Made by a program: the position numbers and the translations under genes. From positions 62,001 to 126,000 of the forward strand of contig NZ_BMMW01000002.1 in NCBI RefSeq assembly GCF_014646135.1: a stretch of 64,000 nucleotides of DNA. The letters run 5' to 3'. Source of the stretch: Nocardia camponoti. GTDB taxonomy: Bacteria > Actinomycetota > Actinomycetes > Mycobacteriales > Mycobacteriaceae. Positions 27,916 to 36,482 of the stretch are shown here, piece after piece. Position 1 is the stretch's first letter, and each line of letters begins with the position of its first letter. The notes beneath the pieces were generated by a model that had not been told where the DNA came from, searched no databases, and saw only the letters and a program-made list of their open reading frames with translations.

Positions 27916-28563
27916 CTAACCGCCTGCGTGAACTCCGTCACCGCGACTGACAATCAGGTCGATATACGGGCTCAGCAACGCGCTCATCTCGGCTGGCGCG
28001 TCCCGTTCGGCAACCGGCGGATTCGGGATGTAACTCAGCGCGATGCGCACTAGCGCGTGCGCGAGGATGTCAGCTTCGGCGGGAGTCGCGTCGACCCAAC
28101 TGTCGACGAAAACCTGCGCCAGCCGGGTAGTTGCATGTACAAGCAAAGGCCCGGCGTCGAGGGTAATCAGGCGAAGCAGGTCCGGCTTCATCTCACCAGC
28201 GAGCAAGGACTGGACAAGCGGGTCGAGTGACGCCGAAACGAAGAAGTCGGTCATGCCGACGCGAACGGCCGTCGCGGCGTCGCCAACATTGCTGGCGACC
28301 GCGTCAGCGACGTGGTCAACGAGCTGATCGGCAAGGCGCAACGCGTACGCCTGCGAAAGCCCAGCGCGCGAACCGAACTCGTTGTAAAGGGTTTGGCGAC
28401 TCACCCCGGCCTGAGTCGCAACGTCGCCGAGCGTGATCTTGGACCAGTCACGCTCGGTGAGCAGATCGCGCATCGCATCTAAGACAGTGCTGCGCAGCAG
28501 TTCGCGAGCCGCCTCCTGATACGGGAGGCGACCCGTGGTGCGGGGATTACCCGCCACACTCAC
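27916..28563 (-). CDS. TetR-family regulator of the alkane locus (AlkU/AlkX type)
   Basis: A 215-residue TetR repressor. An N-terminal helix-turn-helix ([27 protein letters not shown], about residues 42-68) is followed by a helical ligand-binding domain. The start GTG overlaps the rubredoxin stop by 4 bases, so it is the fourth gene of alkB-rubA-rubB-tetR. In Rhodococcus, Dietzia and mycobacteria the gene in this position represses the alkB operon and responds to fatty acids or alkanes. The likely operator here is the inverted repeat at 30181-30204 (inference). The longer frame to 28620 lies inside rubB and is rejected. Confidence 0.9.
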   Translation of the reverse strand: MSVAGNPRTTGRLPYQEAARELLRSTVLDAMRDLLTERDWSKITLGDVATQAGVSRQTLYNEFGSRAGLSQAYALRLADQLVDHVADAVASNVGDAATAVRVGMTDFFVSASLDPLVQSLLAGEMKPDLLRLITLDAGPLLVHATTRLAQVFVDSWVDATPAEADILAHALVRIALSYIPNPPVAERDAPAEMSALLSPYIDLIVSRGDGVHAGG

Positions 28564-28742
28564 GAACGTTCGATTTCGACCATGAAGAAATCGGCTTTGG
28601 CCGCGCCACAGTCGGGGCACGTCCAGTGATCGGGAATGTCGTCCCAGCGCGTACCAGGCGCGATGTTGTCTTCGGGCCAGCCCTTGGCTTCGTCATATTC
28701 GAAGCCACACTGAATGCACTGGTACAGCCGGTAATCGTTCAC
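28560..28742 (-). CDS. rubB: rubredoxin (AlkG2 type)
   Basis: A 60-residue electron carrier with the two CxxC knuckles that bind one Fe: C9-C12 (CIQCG) and C42-C45 (CPDCG). The aromatic core residues Y/W and the [11 protein letters not shown] segment are typical. It passes electrons from a rubredoxin reductase to AlkB. It overlaps the genes on both sides by 4 bases (rubA upstream, tetR downstream). Confidence 0.95.
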   Translation of the reverse strand: MNDYRLYQCIQCGFEYDEAKGWPEDNIAPGTRWDDIPDHWTCPDCGAAKADFFMVEIERS

Positions 28743-28912
28743 TGCGAGACTCCTAGCCCTTCAAAATCGACCTTTTCCCGCACGCCGCAATCCGGACAGC
28801 ACCAATCGTCAGGGACCGCCGCCCAGGCCGTCCCAGGGGGAAATCCTTCCCGGGGCGCGCCGCGTGCTTCGTCGTAGACATAATCACAGACGGGACATTT
28901 GTACGCACTCAC
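28739..28912 (-). CDS. rubA: rubredoxin (AlkG1 type)
   Basis: A 57-residue rubredoxin starting at a GTG that overlaps the alkB stop by 4 bases. Iron ligands are C6-C9 (CPVCD) and C39-C42 in WCCPDCG; C38 is an extra cysteine next to the metal site. The [21 protein letters not shown] insertion marks the AlkG1-like rubredoxins. In some species only the second rubredoxin supports AlkB, so the two may differ in role. Longer frames to 29101 lie inside alkB and are rejected. Confidence 0.95.
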   Translation of the reverse strand: MSAYKCPVCDYVYDEARGAPREGFPPGTAWAAVPDDWCCPDCGVREKVDFEGLGVSQ

Positions 28913-30159
28913 TGGTCGGCCTCCGATCCGTACTGCGCCAACACTTTTGCCCGTTTCGCTGGCTGGATGTTGGCTTTGGTCACGTCGCCGCCGTAGTGGG
29001 CGAGGACGCGCTTGTCCATGATGCGACGCCAGATCGGCGGGAAGTAGCCAATCAAGATCATCGAGGCGTAGCCGCTTGGCAGGTTGGGCGCACCGTCCCA
29101 ACTGCGCAGCGTTTGATAGCGCCGCGTTGGGTACGCGTGATGGTCGCTGTGGCGCTGCAGGTGGTAGAGGAAGATGTTGGTGACGATGTGGTCGCTGTTC
29201 CAGCTGTGTTCCGGCGCTGGCCGCTCGTAGCGCCCGCTCGCGGTCTTGTTACGCACGAGTCCGTAGTGCTCAAGGTAATTCACCGATTCGAGCAGGCTCG
29301 CGCCGACGACCGCTTGCAAGATCAAGTACGGCAACACCTGTGGACCGAAGAACGCGATGAGGCCAAGCCACAGCACCACCGTCATCGCCCATGCGTTGAG
29401 CACGTCGTTGTTCAGCGTCCACGGTCCGCGATCGAGGCGACGCAACCGCTCGGCCTCCAAATGCCATGCCGAGCGCAGGCTCCCCCACACCGTGCGCGGC
29501 AGGAATGCCCAGAAACTTTCCCCGAGTCGAGCTGATGCCGGGTCTTCTGGCGTCGCGACGCGAACGTGGTGACCGCGATTGTGCTCGATGTAGAAGTGCC
29601 CGTAGAAGGTCTGCGCGAGCGCGATGCGGGCGAGCCACCGCTCAAGGCTGACCTTCTTGTGCCCGAGCTCGTGCGCGGTGTTGATGCCGATGCCGCCGAT
29701 CATGCCGACGCTGATCGAAATACCAATCTTGTCAATGACATTCGCGCCACCTTCGAAGCCGAGCCAGTGCAGGTTCGGCGCGGCGATGATGTAGCACGCG
29801 AAAATCAGCGACGCGTACTGGAACGGCAGATACAGATACGTGAGGTACCGGTAGTACTTGTCGTTTTCCAGGTACTCCATCACTTCGTCGGGCGGATTGT
29901 TGCCGTCGGGACCGAAGAACAGGTCGGCGAGCGGGATGACGATGTAGACAAGAACAGGCCCGAGCCAGAACGGCACTTCGGCGAGGCGATGCCAGCCGAG
30001 CGCGTTGAGGCCGATCATCAACGGGATCGCGATCGTGAAGACCCCGGTTGGGGCGAACAGGCCCCACAACCAGAGGTAACGCTTGGAATCGCGCCACACG
30101 GGCTCGATCGCTGCCGCCGCGCTATCCGGTGGCTTGGCTGGGTTGGTTTCGGCCGACAT
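28909..30159 (-). CDS. alkB: alkane 1-monooxygenase AlkB (first copy)
   Basis: A 416-residue integral membrane di-iron alkane hydroxylase, first gene of the alkB-rubA-rubB-tetR operon. Histidine boxes HELGH, EHNRGHH and LQRHSDHH and the NYLEHYGLVR motif are intact, with six hydrophobic segments. ATG 30159 is chosen with GGGAG six bases before it; the preceding ATG (30162) is too close. The enzyme converts medium to long n-alkanes to 1-alkanols with electrons from the rubredoxins. A strong inverted repeat just upstream is the likely repressor site. Confidence 0.96.
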   Translation of the reverse strand: MSAETNPAKPPDSAAAAIEPVWRDSKRYLWLWGLFAPTGVFTIAIPLMIGLNALGWHRLAEVPFWLGPVLVYIVIPLADLFFGPDGNNPPDEVMEYLENDKYYRYLTYLYLPFQYASLIFACYIIAAPNLHWLGFEGGANVIDKIGISISVGMIGGIGINTAHELGHKKVSLERWLARIALAQTFYGHFYIEHNRGHHVRVATPEDPASARLGESFWAFLPRTVWGSLRSAWHLEAERLRRLDRGPWTLNNDVLNAWAMTVVLWLGLIAFFGPQVLPYLILQAVVGASLLESVNYLEHYGLVRNKTASGRYERPAPEHSWNSDHIVTNIFLYHLQRHSDHHAYPTRRYQTLRSWDGAPNLPSGYASMILIGYFPPIWRRIMDKRVLAHYGGDVTKANIQPAKRAKVLAQYGSEADQ

Positions 30160-30180
30160 CATCGTCTCCCAGGTGGTGAG

Positions 30181-30204
30181 GCACATCTCACACTTGTGAT
30201 GTGC
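30181..30204. promoter_or_regulatory. candidate TetR operator upstream of alkB
   Basis: A perfect 7-bp inverted repeat GCACATC / GATGTGC (30181-30187, 30198-30204) separated by 10 bases that contain a further CACA-CT-TGTG symmetry. It lies 22 bases before the alkB start codon, where a bound repressor would block transcription of the whole operon. Confidence 0.6.
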
Positions 30205-30307
30205 GTTACTCGCTGTTTCAGACGATATGCCTGTTTTCTGCCCCTCGTCTAGACAAATTTCGAGATTTGTAAAGTCGCGACCTAGGTGGAACGACCGGTA
30301 ACAAACA

Positions 30308-30341
30308 GCGACGGCCGCCCCTACCTGGGAACGGCCGTCGC
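30308..30341 (-). terminator. terminator of the fbiA-fbiB-NUDIX operon
   Basis: A perfect 10-bp stem GCGACGGCCG / CGGCCGTCGC (30308-30317, 30332-30341) with a 14-base loop. The minus-strand 3' side is T-rich (TGTTTGTT). It lies 42 bases beyond the NUDIX stop. A smaller 7-bp hairpin (about 30354-30373) precedes it. Confidence 0.65.
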
Positions 30342-30382
30342 AGATACTTTTCCGGCGGTGTCCATACCGCCGTATAGGGGCC

Positions 30383-30904
30383 TTACCGCACGAGCGCGAC
30401 ATCCGCGTCGACCGGTAGCGCATCGACTGGCCACCAGCGCAAATCCGTCGACTCGGCACTGCGCACCGGTACCGCGCCCTCGGGTGCGACCACTTCGAAC
30501 AGCAGGTCGAGATGCCGTGTCGGCACACCAAGCGAGCAGGTGATCGGGTGTGCTTGCGCGCCGTACAACCCTGGCGTGAGCACCAGGTCAGCGATGCCCG
30601 ACTCTTCGCGCGCCTCGCGCAACGCGGCGTCGGCGACGGTCGCGTCGGTTGCCTCGCAGTGCCCGCCGAGCTGGATCCACCGACCAACGCGGGGATGAAG
30701 CGTCAGCAGCACTTCGGACCGGTCGTGGGAAAACACGATCGACGACGCGGTGATGTGGCCGGGCGCGTGTTCACGCAGACAGCCCTTCGGCGCGGAACCG
30801 AGGAACGCGAGCATCGCTTCGCGCAGCGCACGATCGCCAGCTTCGGTCGGCTGCCATGCGGTCAGCAGATCCGTCGCCGACGCGTGCAGCGATTCCGCGC
30901 TCAC
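30383..30904 (-). CDS. NUDIX hydrolase
   Basis: A 173-residue protein with a NUDIX box, G-H-C-E followed by REAREESGI (general form Gx5Ex7REUxEExGU), which coordinates the metal and cleaves X-linked nucleoside diphosphates. The N-terminal 45 residues ([23 protein letters not shown]) form a helical extension. The GTG start overlaps the fbiB stop by 4 bases, so it is coupled to the F420 genes. It might clean up a nucleotide by-product of F420 synthesis, but that is inference; the substrate is unknown. Confidence 0.88.
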   Translation of the reverse strand: MSAESLHASATDLLTAWQPTEAGDRALREAMLAFLGSAPKGCLREHAPGHITASSIVFSHDRSEVLLTLHPRVGRWIQLGGHCEATDATVADAALREAREESGIADLVLTPGLYGAQAHPITCSLGVPTRHLDLLFEVVAPEGAVPVRSAESTDLRWWPVDALPVDADVALVR

Positions 30905-32247
30905 AGCTCAACCAGTCCGGCACCGGGCGAACCCACTGTGCGCGGGGCAAGTTCGTCGGCGGGGTAGCCAATCGCGATGGCGCCCAACGGCATCCATTCG
31001 TCGTCAAGCCCCAGCACTTCCCGTGCCACCTCGGGCGCGAAGATCGTCGACCCGATCCAGCAACTGCCGATCCCGTCGACGGCGAGCGAAACGAGCAGCC
31101 CTTGCACGGCAGCACCAACCGCGACCGTGAACATGGTCTGCTCGGCCGCCTGCCTACGGGCATCGGGGTAATCGTGCGCGCCGTCGGGCACGCAGAACGG
31201 GATGATCACCTCAGGCGCGTTGACGAGAATGTCGCCGCGCGCGATTCGCGCTTCGATGCGTTCGTCGCTGAGTCCGTCGGCGCGCAGGTCGGCACGCCAC
31301 GCGTCGGCCATCTGCGCGAGCAACTGCGCGCGCAGCTTGGGCTTGCGCACCCACACGAAACGCACCGGTCGAGTGTGGTGCGGCGCGGGCGCGGTGAGCG
31401 CTGACGCGACGGCGGCGCGGATGCGCTCAGGGTCGACGGGTTCGTCGCGGAACGCGCGCACCGAACGACGAAGCGGCACAGCCTCTTTGCGGCCCTGCTC
31501 AAGCGCTTCGGCGGTGCCGAGCCAGAACAGATCGTCAATTCCGCCGCGCAGCAACGCTTTTGCGGTCGAGCCGTCGTCGTCAGTTTGCAGCCCGCGCACC
31601 ACCGCGACGGGCAGTCCGCCGAGCTTGCCCTTCACGAGGTCGGCGGCGGCGGCGAGTTCGTCGGCAATCGCTACCTGGGTGACCTGAAGCTCGTTGCCCT
31701 GCCCGTCGACCTCGCCCGCGTAGTCATGCAGCACGCGAAGGCCAGCCGAGCCGATCGCGGCGTCGATCTGCCCGTTGCGCCATGCGCGACCCATCGTGTC
31801 GGTGATGACGACAGCCACGTCGACGCCGAGTCGTTCAGCAATCGCGGCGCGCAGCGCTTTGGCGCTCGCATCGGGGTCGACCGGCAGCAGCACGAGTTCA
31901 CCTTCGGCGACATTGGACCCGTCGACACCGGATGCGGCCTGCACGATGCCAAGGCGATTCTCGGTGATGAGCGTGCGGCCCTTGCGCGCGAGCACGCGGA
32001 CGGCTTCGGCAGTGACGAGCTCGCGGCGCGCGGCGTCGCGTTCCTCGGGGTCGGTCGGCGCGGCGACGATGCGCCCTTCGGCCTTCGACACGATCTTGCT
32101 CGTGACGACGAGTACGTCGCCGTCGACGAGCCAAGGTGCTTGTGCGGCAATTGCTTTCGCGATGTCGTCGCCGGGACGAAACTCCGGCAGCCCCTGAATC
32201 GGGAGGATGCGCAGTTCGGCGGCGGCGTGGTCGCCTAAGTCCGTCAC
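30901..32247 (-). CDS. fbiB: coenzyme F420:L-glutamate ligase / dehydro-F420 reductase FbiB
   Basis: A 448-residue bifunctional enzyme, equal in length to M. tuberculosis FbiB. The N-terminal domain (to about residue 245) is the CofE-type GTP-dependent glutamate ligase, with [15 protein letters not shown] and [21 protein letters not shown]. The C-terminal domain is a nitroreductase-fold FMN domain ([23 protein letters not shown]) that reduces dehydro-F420. The GTG start overlaps the fbiA stop by 4 bases; the longer frame to 32466 is antisense-like sequence inside fbiA. Confidence 0.96.
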   Translation of the reverse strand: MTDLGDHAAAELRILPIQGLPEFRPGDDIAKAIAAQAPWLVDGDVLVVTSKIVSKAEGRIVAAPTDPEERDAARRELVTAEAVRVLARKGRTLITENRLGIVQAASGVDGSNVAEGELVLLPVDPDASAKALRAAIAERLGVDVAVVITDTMGRAWRNGQIDAAIGSAGLRVLHDYAGEVDGQGNELQVTQVAIADELAAAADLVKGKLGGLPVAVVRGLQTDDDGSTAKALLRGGIDDLFWLGTAEALEQGRKEAVPLRRSVRAFRDEPVDPERIRAAVASALTAPAPHHTRPVRFVWVRKPKLRAQLLAQMADAWRADLRADGLSDERIEARIARGDILVNAPEVIIPFCVPDGAHDYPDARRQAAEQTMFTVAVGAAVQGLLVSLAVDGIGSCWIGSTIFAPEVAREVLGLDDEWMPLGAIAIGYPADELAPRTVGSPGAGLVEL

Positions 32248-33251
32248 GGCTTGACCCCCGCCAATTCCAGTGCGGCACGCGCCATTTCGGCTGTCGCGTC
32301 GGGATCGGTCATCAATAGCGGAACGCCGCGCACCTCGACGCCGGGCACGTCGGCGGTGTCGGTTGAGTGCACGAGCCAGCCGTCGAGAATGCCGGTCGCC
32401 GAACGCGCGCCGTAATGTCGCCCGACCGCTTCGGCGCTGGTCTCGACGCCAATCACCGAAAGGCACTCATCGGCCATGCCGCGCAACGGTTTTCCGTCAA
32501 TCACCGGCGACAGCCCGATGACCTTGGCTTTCGTTGTGCGCAACGCGCCGCGTATGCCAGGGACCGACAGGATCGCGCCAATGCTCACGACGGGGTTCGA
32601 CGGGGCAAGAAGCACCGCGTCAGCCTCGGCTATGATTTCGGTCACATTTGGTGCGGGAGTGGCGGTTTCGGCCCCAATTGACGCGAATGAGTGGGTTTCG
32701 ACGGCCGCGCGGTAGCGCACCCACCACTCTTGGAAGTGGATCGCGCGACGTTCGCCAGGATTGTCGGGATCGCTGATCACCACGTGGGTTTCGCACCGAT
32801 CGTCGGTGGCGGGGATCAGGCGCACGCCCGGCTGCCACCGGTTGCTCAGCGCCTCAGTGACCGCCGAAAGCGGGTAGCCAGCGCGCAGCATTTCCGAGCG
32901 AATCAGGTGCGTTGCGATGTCGCGGTCGCCCAAACCGAACCAATCGGGCTTGGCGCCGTAGGCTGCGAGCTCTTCCTTGGCGTTCCACGTCTCGTTCGCG
33001 TGCCCCCATCCGCGTTCGGGGTCGATGCCGCCGCCGAGGGTGTACATGCAGGTATCGAGGTCGGGACAGATGCGAAGGCCGTGCATCCACACGTCGTCGC
33101 CCACGTTGACGATGGCGCTGATCTCGGCATCGTCGGGCAGGAGCGCCTTGAGTCCTTGCAGGAATCGGGCACCGCCGACGCCGCCGACGAGGACGGCGAT
33201 TTTAGGCCCCGCCGAAGCCGTTGCCGCGTTTTGTGCTGTCACGACACTCAC
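32244..33251 (-). CDS. fbiA: 2-phospho-L-lactate (phosphoenolpyruvyl) transferase FbiA
   Basis: A 335-residue CofD-family enzyme that joins the phosphoenolpyruvyl/lactyl moiety to Fo to make (dehydro-)F420-0. Motifs include [15 protein letters not shown] at the nucleotide-binding N-terminus, [24 protein letters not shown], and [17 protein letters not shown] 33251 is used, giving [16 protein letters not shown] before the core; GTG 33242 is an alternative. It heads the fbiA-fbiB-NUDIX operon and is divergent from whiB2 across 302 bases. Confidence 0.96.
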   Translation of the reverse strand: MSVVTAQNAATASAGPKIAVLVGGVGGARFLQGLKALLPDDAEISAIVNVGDDVWMHGLRICPDLDTCMYTLGGGIDPERGWGHANETWNAKEELAAYGAKPDWFGLGDRDIATHLIRSEMLRAGYPLSAVTEALSNRWQPGVRLIPATDDRCETHVVISDPDNPGERRAIHFQEWWVRYRAAVETHSFASIGAETATPAPNVTEIIAEADAVLLAPSNPVVSIGAILSVPGIRGALRTTKAKVIGLSPVIDGKPLRGMADECLSVIGVETSAEAVGRHYGARSATGILDGWLVHSTDTADVPGVEVRGVPLLMTDPDATAEMARAALELAGVKP

Positions 33252-33553
33252 CCTATGCGGTGTCGGTAAAAGCCCTTTAAAGCACCGAACCCGAAAGAAG
33301 TTGCTGATCATTAGCCACAAGAGATAACAAGATCAAAACGAATGGCTGGGCGGGAGTGTAACGGAAGGGTGACGGCGGGTTGACCACGCGCAAGTGCGGC
33401 GTGTCTAATCACAGGCATGTCGTTCCGGCCACCGCGGTCAGGCAATGCGCGGGGGTGTTTGCGGGGAAGACATGCTCACTCGAGTCCGCGGGACCACGTC
33501 GCGGTGTTGTGAAGAAATCATTCTGCGCTAACACACAGTGAGGAGGCGGAACG
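33252..33553. other. fbiA-whiB2 divergent intergenic region
   Basis: 302 bases without a convincing gene. It should hold the fbiA promoter near 33260-33320, an A+T-richer part, and the whiB2 promoter and leader. No palindrome or hairpin stands out. A GTGAGGAGGCGG ribosome site for whiB2 lies at its end. A long leader before whiB2 is normal in this order. Confidence 0.6.
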
Positions 33554-33937
33554 ATGACCGAAGCAATCTCGATGGTCGCGCCCACCGATTCCACAGCAGG
33601 CGCAGCTCACGCTGTCTGCGCTGAAACGAGCTGGTCGGAACCGGACGTGGTCAGCGAAGTCACCCAACCTCGACTGAGTCTGGTCGTAACCGGCTTCGAT
33701 GAGATGTTTGAAACCATCGAAGAGCAGTGGCAAGAGCGCGCGCTTTGCGCTCAAACAGACCCTGAGGCGTTCTTCCCGGAGAAGGGCGGCTCCACGCGTG
33801 AAGCCAAGCGCATTTGCTTGGGGTGCGAGGTACGTGACCAGTGCTTGGAATACGCACTGGCACATGATGAAAGGTTCGGAATCTGGGGCGGACTCTCCGA
33901 GCGAGAGCGTCGCAGGCTCAAGCGCGGTATCAGTTAA
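33554..33937 (+). CDS. whiB2: WhiB2 (WhmD) iron-sulphur regulator
   Basis: A 127-residue WhiB-family protein, essential for septation and cell division in mycobacteria. The four cysteines of the 4Fe-4S cluster are C65, C88, C91 and C97, followed by the GIWGG turn (109-113) and the basic tail RRRLKRG that contacts DNA. The ATG has an AGGAGG site seven bases upstream. The 50-residue N-terminal extension is longer than in M. tuberculosis WhiB2 and resembles that of WhmD. Confidence 0.95.
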   Translation: MTEAISMVAPTDSTAGAAHAVCAETSWSEPDVVSEVTQPRLSLVVTGFDEMFETIEEQWQERALCAQTDPEAFFPEKGGSTREAKRICLGCEVRDQCLEYALAHDERFGIWGGLSERERRRLKRGIS

Positions 33938-34039
33938 GCGAATGCTCGATCGTTAGACTCTCGGGGCCAGGCCCGGAGCCACGCAGGCGCAGTACGTCGG
34001 TGTCTCCGGGCAAACGCCCGAGAACTCGAGGACAATTCC

Positions 34040-34528
34040 ATGGCACGTTCCCGGCGACAGCGCTCACCGCACGCCCCGACCGCTCGTTCGGTCACCCGTC
34101 GCGGCCGCGGCGTCCGCGGACCAATGCTTCCCCCAACGGTGCCCGCTTGGCGGACCAGGGGTCAAAAATTCGATCGGTTGGTGCTTGAGGCGTTCGCCCC
34201 GTTAGACACCCGCTGGCACGATCGGCTCACCAAACTCGACATCGCGGTTGATGATGTGCCGAAAATCCGTCCGCTGCACCCAGATTCAGTCACCTGGCCC
34301 GATGAGGTCGTCGCCGACGGTCCCGTTCCCCTCTCGCGACTCATCCCCGCTGGCGTTGACCGCCACGGTGTTTCGACGCGCGCGCGAGTTGTGTTGTTCC
34401 GCAAGCCACTTGAACTGCGCGCCGCCGATCCCGACGACCTGGTCGAATTACTTCGTGAGGTGCTTGTGCAGCAGATCGCGACCTATCTTGGCGTCGATCC
34501 TGACTTGATTGATCCCGAGCCCGAATAG
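34040..34528 (+). CDS. zincin-like protein lacking the metal motif (Rv3259 type)
   Basis: A 162-residue basic protein beside whiB2, as Rv3259 is in M. tuberculosis. The layout is that of the small 'metallopeptidase family' proteins: an Arg-rich N-terminus, FDRLVLEAFAPLD, the middle VPLSRLIPAG..., and a final helix where these proteins normally carry HExxH. Here that helix reads LVQQIATYLGVDPD, so both histidines and the glutamate are missing and zinc catalysis is not expected. The ATG has GAGGAC upstream. Function unknown; a structural or regulatory role is possible. Confidence 0.75.
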   Translation: MARSRRQRSPHAPTARSVTRRGRGVRGPMLPPTVPAWRTRGQKFDRLVLEAFAPLDTRWHDRLTKLDIAVDDVPKIRPLHPDSVTWPDEVVADGPVPLSRLIPAGVDRHGVSTRARVVLFRKPLELRAADPDDLVELLREVLVQQIATYLGVDPDLIDPEPE

Positions 34529-34605
34529 CTTCTCGGTCGATAACCGGCGGTTATCGCAGCGTGTCCGTATCCACTTTTACCGGCGAGCGGGCTAATCTCG
34601 ACGTC

Positions 34606-34989
34606 GTGATCCCCATGCGTCGTTGCTGTCGACCCGGCTGCAAGAACCCGGCCGTAGCGACGCTGACGTATGTGTACTCCGATTCAACCGCCGTTGTCGG
34701 CCCGTTGGCCACCGTCGCCGAACCGCATTCCTGGGACCTGTGCGAAACCCACGCCTGCCGCATCACCGCCCCCAAAGGCTGGGAACTCGTTCGCCACGAA
34801 GGTGGGTTCGCGTCCGGCAATCCCGATGAAGACGATCTCACCGCGCTCGCGGAAGCGGTCCGTGAGGCTGGCCTGCGTCGGCGGCCCGCGGAATCGGAAC
34901 GCCTCGGCCCGCGTGAAGAGCGTCCCGCCACCGCGCGCGCCCCACGGACCGGTCGTCGCGGCCATCTGCGTGTACTGCCCGACCCGTAA
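34606..34989 (+). CDS. DUF3499 family protein (Rv3258c type)
   Basis: A 127-residue protein of the actinobacterial DUF3499 family. It begins with RRCCRPGC, contains the invariant ATLTYVYSDSTAVVGPLA and a SWDLCETHA motif, so four conserved cysteines plus His could bind zinc. The C-terminal 40 residues are basic and of low complexity. GTG 34606 (VIPMRRCC) is chosen as it gives the usual four residues before RRCC; ATG 34615 is possible. It lies 31 bases before the phosphomannomutase gene and is probably in its operon. Function unknown. Confidence 0.8.
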   Translation: MIPMRRCCRPGCKNPAVATLTYVYSDSTAVVGPLATVAEPHSWDLCETHACRITAPKGWELVRHEGGFASGNPDEDDLTALAEAVREAGLRRRPAESERLGPREERPATARAPRTGRRGHLRVLPDP

Positions 34990-35020
34990 CTTTCGCCACG
35001 GGCCTACTAGGGTGAATCTC

Positions 35021-36400
35021 ATGACGACCCTCGCGCGCGCAGGCGAACTCGTGAATGCCGTGATCAAGGCTTATGACGTCCGCGGGGTGGTGGGCGAACA
35101 GATCGACGCTGCCTTTGTCACCGACGTCGGTGCCGCCTTCGCCCGGTTGATGCGGGAAGAAGGTGCCACTCGCGTGGTCATCGGACACGACATGCGTGAA
35201 TCCTCCCCCGAACTGTCGCGTGCGTTCGCCGCTGGTGTGCAAGCCCAGGGCCTTGACGTCGTGCACATCGGCCTTGCCTCAACCGATCAGCTCTATTTCG
35301 CCTCCGGCAAGCTCGGCTGCCCCGGCGCGATGTTCACCGCGAGCCACAATCCCGCCCGATACAACGGCATCAAGCTCTGTCGCGCGAACGCGCTTCCGGT
35401 CGGCCAGGACACCGGCCTTGCCCGCATCGCCGCTGAAGTCACCACCGGTGTGCCCGCTTACGAAGGTGCCGCCGGTACCGAGTCGGCGACCGACCTGCTC
35501 GACGATTACGCGGTCTTCCTGCGCGAACTGGTGAACCTCGACCAGATCCGCCCGCTCAAAATCGCGGTCGACGCTGGCAACGGCATGGGCGGCCACACCG
35601 TTCCCGCCGTGTTGGGCGCGCTGGGCGCGGCGACGATCGTCCCGCTGTACTTCGAACTCGACGGCAGCTTCCCCAACCACGAGGCCAACCCGCTCGACCC
35701 GAAGAACCTGGTCGACTTGCAGGCGCTCGTGCGCGAAAGCGGTGCCGACATCGGCCTCGCCTTCGACGGCGACGCCGACCGCTGCTTCGTCGTCGACGAG
35801 CGCGGCGAGCCGGTTTCCCCGTCGGCGATCACGGCGCTTGTCGCCGAACGCGAACTCGGCAAAGAGCCGGGCGCGACCGTGATCCACAACCTCATCACCT
35901 CGCGCGCGGTGCCCGAGCTGGTCGAGAAGCTGGGCGGCAAGCCCGTCCGCACGCGCGTCGGTCACTCGTTCATCAAGCAGCAGATGGCAGCGACCGGTGC
36001 CGTCTTCGGTGGCGAGCACTCCGCGCACTACTACTTCCGCGATTTCTGGGGTGCCGACTCGGGCATGCTCGCCGCGCTGCATGTGCTCGCCGCGTTGGGC
36101 GAAGGTACGCAGACGGTGTCGGAACTGATGGCCGCCTACGACGTGTACGCCGCCTCCGGCGAAATCAACTCCACCGTCGCCGACGCGGCCGAGCGCACCG
36201 AAGCCGTGCTCGCCGCCTTCGCCGACCGCACAGCCTCGGTTGATCGCCTCGACGGCGTCACCGTCGACCTGATCGGGGGCGGCTGGTTCAACCTGCGCGC
36301 GTCCAATACCGAACCGCTGCTTCGCCTCAACGTCGAAGCGGCCACCGTCGACGATGTAAATGGACTCGTGACCGAGATCCTGAGCATCGTCCGAGCCTGA
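35021..36400 (+). CDS. pmmA: phosphomannomutase/phosphoglucomutase
   Basis: A 459-residue alpha-D-phosphohexomutase that interconverts mannose-6-phosphate and mannose-1-phosphate. The phosphoserine loop is TASHNP, the Mg loop is DGDADR, the sugar-binding motif is GGEHSAHYYF, and the phosphate-binding loop is RASNTEPLLRLN. The equivalent in M. tuberculosis is Rv3257c (often named manB). It works between ManA (37700) and the GDP-mannose pyrophosphorylase (51946), supplying GDP-mannose for PIMs, LAM and mannolipids. ATG with a GGTG upstream. Confidence 0.95.
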   Translation: MTTLARAGELVNAVIKAYDVRGVVGEQIDAAFVTDVGAAFARLMREEGATRVVIGHDMRESSPELSRAFAAGVQAQGLDVVHIGLASTDQLYFASGKLGCPGAMFTASHNPARYNGIKLCRANALPVGQDTGLARIAAEVTTGVPAYEGAAGTESATDLLDDYAVFLRELVNLDQIRPLKIAVDAGNGMGGHTVPAVLGALGAATIVPLYFELDGSFPNHEANPLDPKNLVDLQALVRESGADIGLAFDGDADRCFVVDERGEPVSPSAITALVAERELGKEPGATVIHNLITSRAVPELVEKLGGKPVRTRVGHSFIKQQMAATGAVFGGEHSAHYYFRDFWGADSGMLAALHVLAALGEGTQTVSELMAAYDVYAASGEINSTVADAAERTEAVLAAFADRTASVDRLDGVTVDLIGGGWFNLRASNTEPLLRLNVEAATVDDVNGLVTEILSIVRA

Positions 36401-36482
36401 CTGGGAAGATGGGGGTCTGTGCCGACTGGAATAGTGGACACCCACAGACGACGGATCGCGATGAGGGGAGGTGGACGCGCCG

